DNA of 17,649 bases from Sulfurimonas sp. UBA6792 (GTDB lineage Bacteria; Campylobacterota; Campylobacteria; Campylobacterales; Sulfurimonadaceae): assembly GCA_002452425.1 (NCBI GenBank), contig DKFQ01000060.1:1-17649 (forward strand). Direction: 5' to 3'. The notes beneath the pieces were generated by a model. The model was not told the DNA's origin. It was given only the letters and a program-made list of their open reading frames with translations, and made no database searches. A program made the translations under genes and the position numbers. Positions within the stretch are counted from its first letter, which is position 1, and each line of letters opens with the position of its first letter. Below are positions 6,350 through 17,649 of this stretch, in pieces.

Positions 6350-6426
6350 AGGCGTGTAGCTCCAACGGTTAGAGCACCGGATTCCAAATCCGGGTGTTGG
6401 GGGTTCGAATCCCTCTACGCCTGCCA
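6350..6426 (+). tRNA. tRNA-Trp (anticodon CCA)
   Basis: A 77-nt cloverleaf with encoded CCA. Acceptor AGGCGTG with TACGCCT (last pair G-U), anticodon stem CCGGA with TCCGG, loop TTCCAAA giving anticodon CCA, T loop TTCGAAT, discriminator G73. It lies between rpmG and secE. Its transcription is puzzling: a terminator-like hairpin is immediately upstream, and the nearest -10-like sequence before that is TATAGT at 6296-6301. Confidence 0.97.
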
Positions 6427-6461
6427 CACATTTATTATTTGTAGAGCTTATGAGCTTTATA

Positions 6462-6467
6462 TATAAT
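6462..6467 (+). promoter_or_regulatory. Candidate -10 box of secE-nusG
   Basis: TATAAT in the 63-nt gap after tRNA-Trp, with a predicted start near 6474, 16 nt before the secE ATG. The leader would contain AGGGA at 6479-6483. No clear -35. It would give secE, nusG and the ribosomal protein genes a promoter below the hairpin at 6311-6340. Confidence 0.5.
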
Positions 6468-6489
6468 TAATGACTATTAGGGAAGTTCA

Positions 6490-6669
6490 ATGAATTTAGG
6501 TACACATATTAAAAATGCGAGACTAGAATTAAGCAAAGTCATTTTTCCTACAAAAGGTCAAGTAAAACAAGCTTATATCTCAGTTATGATTGTTGTTGCT
6601 GTTATAACTGCTTTTTTAGCGCTTGTAGATTTGATTATGTCATCTGTAGTTTCGGCAATTTTAGGATAA
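6490..6669 (+). CDS. secE: Preprotein translocase subunit SecE
   Basis: A 59-residue inner-membrane protein of the SecYEG translocon. Seen: an amphipathic N-terminal helix (MNLGTHIKNARLELSKVIFPTKGQ) with the SecE-type conserved VIFPTK segment, then one transmembrane helix, about residues 29-58. This is the short single-helix form found in most bacteria; E. coli SecE has three helices. AGGGA lies 6 nt before the ATG. The stop is 9 nt before the nusG ATG. Confidence 0.95.
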   Translation: MNLGTHIKNARLELSKVIFPTKGQVKQAYISVMIVVAVITAFLALVDLIMSSVVSAILG

Positions 6670-6678
6670 AGGGTGTCA

Positions 6679-7221
6679 ATGGAGAAGAAAAAAAACAATC
6701 ATCAGTGGTACTCTATCCAAACATATGGAAATGAGAGAACAGTCCGCTTAGCGATTTTAAATATGATTGAAGAGATGAGACTTCAGGATGCTATAACAGA
6801 TGTTATCGTGCCTACAGAAGATGTAATTGAAGTAAAAGATGGTAAGAAAAAAATCACTGAGAGATCACTCTATTCAGGGTATGTTTTTGCAAGAATAGAT
6901 CTTAGCACAGAGATTCAACATCTTATTCAGACAGTACCAAAAGTTTCTGGATTTATTGGGGAGGGAAATACTCCTACTCCACTTAGTGAGCATGATATTA
7001 ATGTTATTTTAGATCGTGTTTCTAACCGTGCGGCACCTAAGCCAAGAGTATTTTTCGATAGTGGTGAGACAGTCCGTATTACAGAAGGTCCTTTTGCAAA
7101 CTTCACGGCAACTGTAGATGAGTATGATTTAGAGCATGGAACTCTAAAACTAAATGTTTCAATTTTCGGAAGAGCAACTCCAGTAGATATTGCTTATACG
7201 CAAGTTGAAAAAATAATTTAA
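6679..7221 (+). CDS. nusG: Transcription termination/antitermination factor NusG
   Basis: A 180-residue elongation factor that binds RNA polymerase and links it to Rho or ribosomal protein S10. Seen: N-terminal NGN domain beginning [25 protein letters not shown] in its core, and the C-terminal KOW domain ([20 protein letters not shown]). Two starts are possible: GTG at 6673 (182 residues) with AGGA 6 nt upstream, or ATG at 6679 with AAAGGG about 5 nt upstream. I prefer the ATG. Tight spacing after secE indicates cotranscription; rplK follows after 19 nt. Confidence 0.96.
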   Translation: MEKKKNNHQWYSIQTYGNERTVRLAILNMIEEMRLQDAITDVIVPTEDVIEVKDGKKKITERSLYSGYVFARIDLSTEIQHLIQTVPKVSGFIGEGNTPTPLSEHDINVILDRVSNRAAPKPRVFFDSGETVRITEGPFANFTATVDEYDLEHGTLKLNVSIFGRATPVDIAYTQVEKII

Positions 7222-7240
7222 ATTTTACAAAGGAAAAAAG

Positions 7241-7666
7241 ATGGCAAAAAAAATTATGGGCTATATCAAGCTACAAATTGAAGCTGGCAAAGCAACACCT
7301 GCTCCTCCAGTAGGACCTGCACTCGGTCAACGTGGTGTTAACATTATGGAGTTTACAAAAAACTTCAATGAAAAAACAAAAGATAAAATGGGCTTTAAAG
7401 TTCCTGTAGTTATCACTGTTTATACAGACAAGAGTTTTACATTTATTGTAAAACAACCACCTGCAACAGCATTGATTTTACATGCAGCAGGTTTAAAAGG
7501 CGGTTCTAGTAATCCACTTAAAAACAAAGTTGGAAAACTTACTCGTGCACAAGTGATGGAAATCGTCAATAGAAAAATTGAAGATATGAACACTGATGAT
7601 AAAGAAGCAGCAGCAAACACTATCGCTGGTTCAGCACGTTCAATGGGTATCGAAATCGTAGATTAA
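7241..7666 (+). CDS. rplK: Ribosomal protein uL11
   Basis: A 141-residue protein at the base of the ribosomal GTPase-associated centre, needed for RelA activation. Seen: the N-terminal proline-rich [19 protein letters not shown] block and the C-terminal RNA-binding domain with [12 protein letters not shown] at the end. Length is canonical. AAAGGA lies about 6 nt before the ATG. It is separated from nusG by 19 nt, so they are on one transcript. Confidence 0.98.
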   Translation: MAKKIMGYIKLQIEAGKATPAPPVGPALGQRGVNIMEFTKNFNEKTKDKMGFKVPVVITVYTDKSFTFIVKQPPATALILHAAGLKGGSSNPLKNKVGKLTRAQVMEIVNRKIEDMNTDDKEAAANTIAGSARSMGIEIVD

Positions 7667-7672
7667 GCAGTT

Positions 7673-7698
7673 CTCTTTAAAGGTGTTTGCCTTTAGAG
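7673..7698 (+). other. Stem-loop in the rplK-rplA spacer
   Basis: CTCT-TT-AAAGG, loop TGTTTG, CCTTTAGAG: nine pairs with a 2-nt bulge. A second short helix can form just after it, either 7704-7708 with 7717-7721 or CCACA with TGTGG (7712-7716 with 7731-7735). No T run follows. An mRNA control or processing element is possible; I could not recognise an L1-binding motif. Confidence 0.4.
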
Positions 7699-7759
7699 TT
7701 CTTATCACCGACCACAGTGATGTAAAATTTTGTGGCAGAATTTATAGGAGAATTTGAAA

Positions 7760-8452
7760 ATGAGCAAAAGATATAAACAATTAATTGAAAAAATTGATGT
7801 TACAAAAGCATACGGTATAGATGAAGCGTCAGTACTTGTAAAAGATTTAGTAAGTGCAAAATTTGATGAGACTGTTGAAGTTGCATTTAACTTAAACGTT
7901 GACCCAAGACATGCGGATCAGATGATTCGTGGTGCTATCGTACTTCCTCATGGAACTGGTAAAACTGTTCGTGTTGCAGTATTTGCAAAAGGTGTTAAAG
8001 CAGACGAAGCTAAGGCTGCCGGTGCTGATATCGTTGGTACGGATGATTTAGTACAGCAAATTAAAGATGGTATCTTTAACTTTGATATCGTTGTAGCTGC
8101 ACCTGATTGTATGGGACTTGTTGGTCAAATTGGTCGTATTCTAGGGCCAAAAGGTATGATGCCTAACCCTAAAACAGGTACTGTAACTCCAGATGTTGCA
8201 ACTGCTGTTAAGAATGTAAAGGGTGGTCAAGTTAATTTCCGTGTTGACAAAAAAGGAAATATCCATGCGGGTATCGGTAAAGCAAGTTTTGCAGCAGATA
8301 AAATTGCTGAAAATCTTGTAACTTTTGTAAAAGCAATCAACAGACATAAGCCAGCATCTGCAAAAGGGCGTTACATCAAAAACTGCGCACTTAGTTTAAC
8401 TATGAGTCCGGCTCTCAAGCTTGATGTTTTACAATTGGCAGAGATGAAATAA
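7760..8452 (+). CDS. rplA: Ribosomal protein uL1
   Basis: A 230-residue protein of the L1 stalk that helps release deacylated tRNA; in many bacteria it also represses its own operon. Seen: MSKRYKQL start, [20 protein letters not shown] in the first domain, [19 protein letters not shown] in the middle, and the C-terminal [12 protein letters not shown] and LSLTMSP blocks. I chose ATG at 7760, with AGGAG 9 nt upstream; the in-frame TTG at 7754 would be only 3 nt from that site. It is 93 nt after rplK, with hairpins in the gap. Confidence 0.97.
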   Translation: MSKRYKQLIEKIDVTKAYGIDEASVLVKDLVSAKFDETVEVAFNLNVDPRHADQMIRGAIVLPHGTGKTVRVAVFAKGVKADEAKAAGADIVGTDDLVQQIKDGIFNFDIVVAAPDCMGLVGQIGRILGPKGMMPNPKTGTVTPDVATAVKNVKGGQVNFRVDKKGNIHAGIGKASFAADKIAENLVTFVKAINRHKPASAKGRYIKNCALSLTMSPALKLDVLQLAEMK

Positions 8453-8465
8453 TTGAGTAATTTTT

Positions 8466-8590
8466 AGTGCTTTACTTGTAAAGCACTATCAAGTTACTAC
8501 TTTGGTAACTGCATTTTATGGACTGAAGATATAGGAGCGGAAGCTTAATTTGCTGATTTCATCGGCGTTCCTGTTGAAGTGTTGTCTGGA
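8466..8590 (+). promoter_or_regulatory. Structured leader of rplJ, probable L10 (L10-L12) autoregulatory leader
   Basis: The rplA-rplJ gap contains a hairpin with a 10-bp self-complementary arm (AGTGCTTTAC, 8466-8475, with 8478-8487), a 6-bp hairpin (8492-8497 with 8505-8510) and a two-part structure in which AGGAGC (8533-8538) pairs with GTTCCT (8567-8572) around an inner hairpin (8552-8557 with 8561-8566). The unpaired strand GGAAGCTTAATT resembles the UUAAU core of known L10 leaders. By analogy the L10-(L12) complex binds here and represses translation. Confidence 0.6.
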
Positions 8591-8603
8591 AAGGAGATAT
8601 TCT

Positions 8604-9083
8604 ATGACAAAAACACAAAAAGCTGAAATTATTGAAGTACTTTCAAATGAATTCAAGGATGCTCAGAGTGTAATCTTTTGTGATTACAAAGGTTTGAGTG
8701 TTTCTAAGCTTGAAACATTGAGAAAAATGGCTCGTGCTAAAGATGCAAAAGTTCAAGTTGTTAAAAATACTTTAGCAACTATCGCATTAACAAATGCAGA
8801 ACTCACTGGTGTTGCTTTAAAAGACACTAACATCTTAGTGTGGGGTGCTGATTCTATTGCTACTTCAAAAGTTGCTGCGGATTTTGCTAAAGATAATGAT
8901 AAATTTATTATCAAATCTGCTTACATCGACCGTGAACCTGCTGATGCTGCTAAAGTTGAAGCGTTTGCTAAACTTCCAGGACGTGAAGAACTACTTGGTA
9001 TGCTTGCATCTGTTTGGATGGGGCCAATCAGAAACTTTACGATTGGTTTGGACGCATTGAGACAAAAAAGAGAAGAGGCATAA
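8604..9083 (+). CDS. rplJ: Ribosomal protein uL10
   Basis: A 159-residue stalk-base protein that anchors L7/L12 dimers. Seen: MTKTQKAEIIEVLS start, SVIFCDYKGLSV near residue 25, VVKNTLA, and a C-terminal helix (RNFTIGLDALRQKREEA) that is the L12 docking site. Start is ATG at 8604 with a near-perfect AAGGAGAT 5 nt upstream (8591-8598). An in-frame TTG at 8550 would add 18 residues lying in the leader structure and is rejected. rplL follows after 55 nt. Confidence 0.97.
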   Translation: MTKTQKAEIIEVLSNEFKDAQSVIFCDYKGLSVSKLETLRKMARAKDAKVQVVKNTLATIALTNAELTGVALKDTNILVWGADSIATSKVAADFAKDNDKFIIKSAYIDREPADAAKVEAFAKLPGREELLGMLASVWMGPIRNFTIGLDALRQKREEA

Positions 9084-9138
9084 TCGCCTTTAACAATAAA
9101 ATGAGCAATCATTAAAAATTTCATAATGGAGAATTATT

Positions 9139-9507
9139 ATGGCAATAACAAAAGAAGATGTATTAGAGTTTATTTCAGGACTTTCTGTATTAGAGCTTTC
9201 TGAATTGGTAAAAGAGTTTGAAGAGAAATTTGGAGTTTCTGCACAGCCTGTTGCTGTTGCTGGTGGTGCTGTTGCAGCAGTAGCTGTAGAAGAGCAAACT
9301 GAATTCAACGTTGTTATCCTTGATGCTGGTGACAAAAAGATCAACGTAATTAAAGTTGTTCGTGCATTAACTGGTCTTGGATTAAAAGAAGCAAAAGATG
9401 CAACTGAAAACGTACCTTCAACAATCAAAGAGGGTGTTGATAAAGAAACTGCTATGAACGCTAAGAAAGAGCTTGAAGAAGCTGGCGCAAAAGTAGAAGT
9501 TAAATAA
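9139..9507 (+). CDS. rplL: Ribosomal protein bL12 (L7/L12)
   Basis: A 122-residue acidic stalk protein, present in several copies per ribosome, that recruits translational GTPases. Seen: the N-terminal dimerisation domain ([22 protein letters not shown]), an Ala/Val-rich hinge ([14 protein letters not shown]) and the C-terminal factor-binding domain with [25 protein letters not shown] lies 7 nt before the ATG. The 224-nt gap after it is strongly structured, suggesting that the amount of rplL and rpoB products is set separately. Confidence 0.98.
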   Translation: MAITKEDVLEFISGLSVLELSELVKEFEEKFGVSAQPVAVAGGAVAAVAVEEQTEFNVVILDAGDKKINVIKVVRALTGLGLKEAKDATENVPSTIKEGVDKETAMNAKKELEEAGAKVEVK

Positions 9508-9529
9508 TTTTACTACCTACGCGCAATGG

Positions 9530-9703
9530 AGGGGGATTTTCCCCTGAAGTTACGCACTTTTGGGCGCTTTTACGAGAAGATGGAAATCTTTTCATAAAAG
9601 TGCCCTTATGTCGTTTATAAGCACTGTAAACAAAGCTCTTACTTTTTGAGCTAAAAATCATCTAGGGACGCCTAGATACGATAACTTAATCTTTAGGATT
9701 AGG
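9530..9703 (+). promoter_or_regulatory. Hairpin chain between rplL and rpoB, with RNase III-like stem
   Basis: Successive hairpins: 9530-9545 (GC-rich, 5 bp); 9562-9605, a 20-pair stem with one C-A mismatch, two G-U pairs and a GGAA tetraloop; 9634-9652 (AGCTC with GAGCT); 9660-9677 (ATCTAGG, loop GACG, CCTAGAT); 9685-9703 (CTTAATC with GATTAGG, one G-U). None is followed by a real T run. E. coli has an attenuator and an RNase III site at this same junction, so an analogous processing role is inferred. Confidence 0.6.
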
Positions 9704-9728
9704 TCTTAATAACAACTCACCGAGGTAG

Positions 9729-17649
<7,921 letters not shown>

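Noticed and set aside
6233..6427. Minus-strand 64-codon ORF with GFEPPTPGF-type sequence
   Set aside because: It is antisense to tRNA-Trp and rpmG; such GFEPPT peptides are well-known false ORFs produced by reading tRNA genes backwards.
7673..7759. L1-binding operator in the rplK-rplA spacer
   Set aside because: Hairpins are present, but I could not match the known L1-binding bulge, so only the structure is reported.
8550..8603. TTG-start N-terminal extension of L10
   Set aside because: The 18 extra residues lie in the structured leader, and the ATG at 8604 has a near-perfect AAGGAGAT site.
9090..9428. 112-codon minus-strand ORF across rplL
   Set aside because: It is a frame shadow of the Ala/Val-rich rplL coding sequence, low in complexity and without a ribosome site. 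The same applies to the antisense ORFs inside tuf, rplK, rplA, rpoB and rpoC.

Overview
The window is a conserved chromosomal region of a Campylobacterota (epsilonproteobacterial) bacterium, most like Sulfurimonas or a near relative. The evidence is AT-rich DNA with T-rich TATAAT promoters, a MagIII-type glycosylase resembling the Helicobacter pylori protein, an EF-Tu with NKED in place of NKCD, and rpoB and rpoC as two separate overlapping genes. In Helicobacter and Wolinella those two genes are fused, so those genera are unlikely. The genus assignment is inference. There are no mobile elements, CRISPR arrays, phage genes or defence genes.

Layout. Positions 1-4127 hold six ordinary housekeeping or accessory genes on both strands: a MagIII-like 3-methyladenine DNA glycosylase and an AEC-family permease (minus strand, coupled by ATGA), a small thioredoxin-like protein (plus), an RlmB-like SpoU rRNA 2'-O-methyltransferase (minus, TTG start), an unrecognised membrane-associated Cys-rich protein (plus) and YaaA (minus). 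Positions 4128-4264 form a dyad-rich divergent control region with a perfect TTGACA-N17-TATAAT promoter.

Positions 4265-17649 carry the translation/transcription super-operon: tRNA-Thr(UGU), tRNA-Tyr(GUA), tRNA-Gly(UCC), tRNA-Thr(GGU), tuf, rpmG, tRNA-Trp(CCA), secE, nusG, rplK, rplA, rplJ, rplL, rpoB and rpoC (rpoC runs off the right edge). The four-tRNA-plus-tuf order is the same as Escherichia coli thrU-tyrU-glyT-thrT-tufB. Together these genes supply aminoacyl-tRNA delivery, the L11/L1/L10-L12 stalk parts of the large subunit, the SecE translocon subunit, the NusG elongation factor and the two large RNA polymerase subunits.

The protein families are all known, and I do not see a new protein system. 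The unexplained structure is at the RNA/DNA level. A 21-bp inverted repeat (20 of 21 paired) encloses tRNA-Thr(GGU). Acceptor-stem mismatches appear in both tRNA-Gly and tRNA-Thr(GGU). A terminator-like hairpin ends 9 nt before tRNA-Trp. A chain of hairpins, including a 20-bp RNase III-like stem, lies between rplL and rpoB. A stem spans the tuf stop codon. RpoC also has an enlarged trigger-loop insertion.
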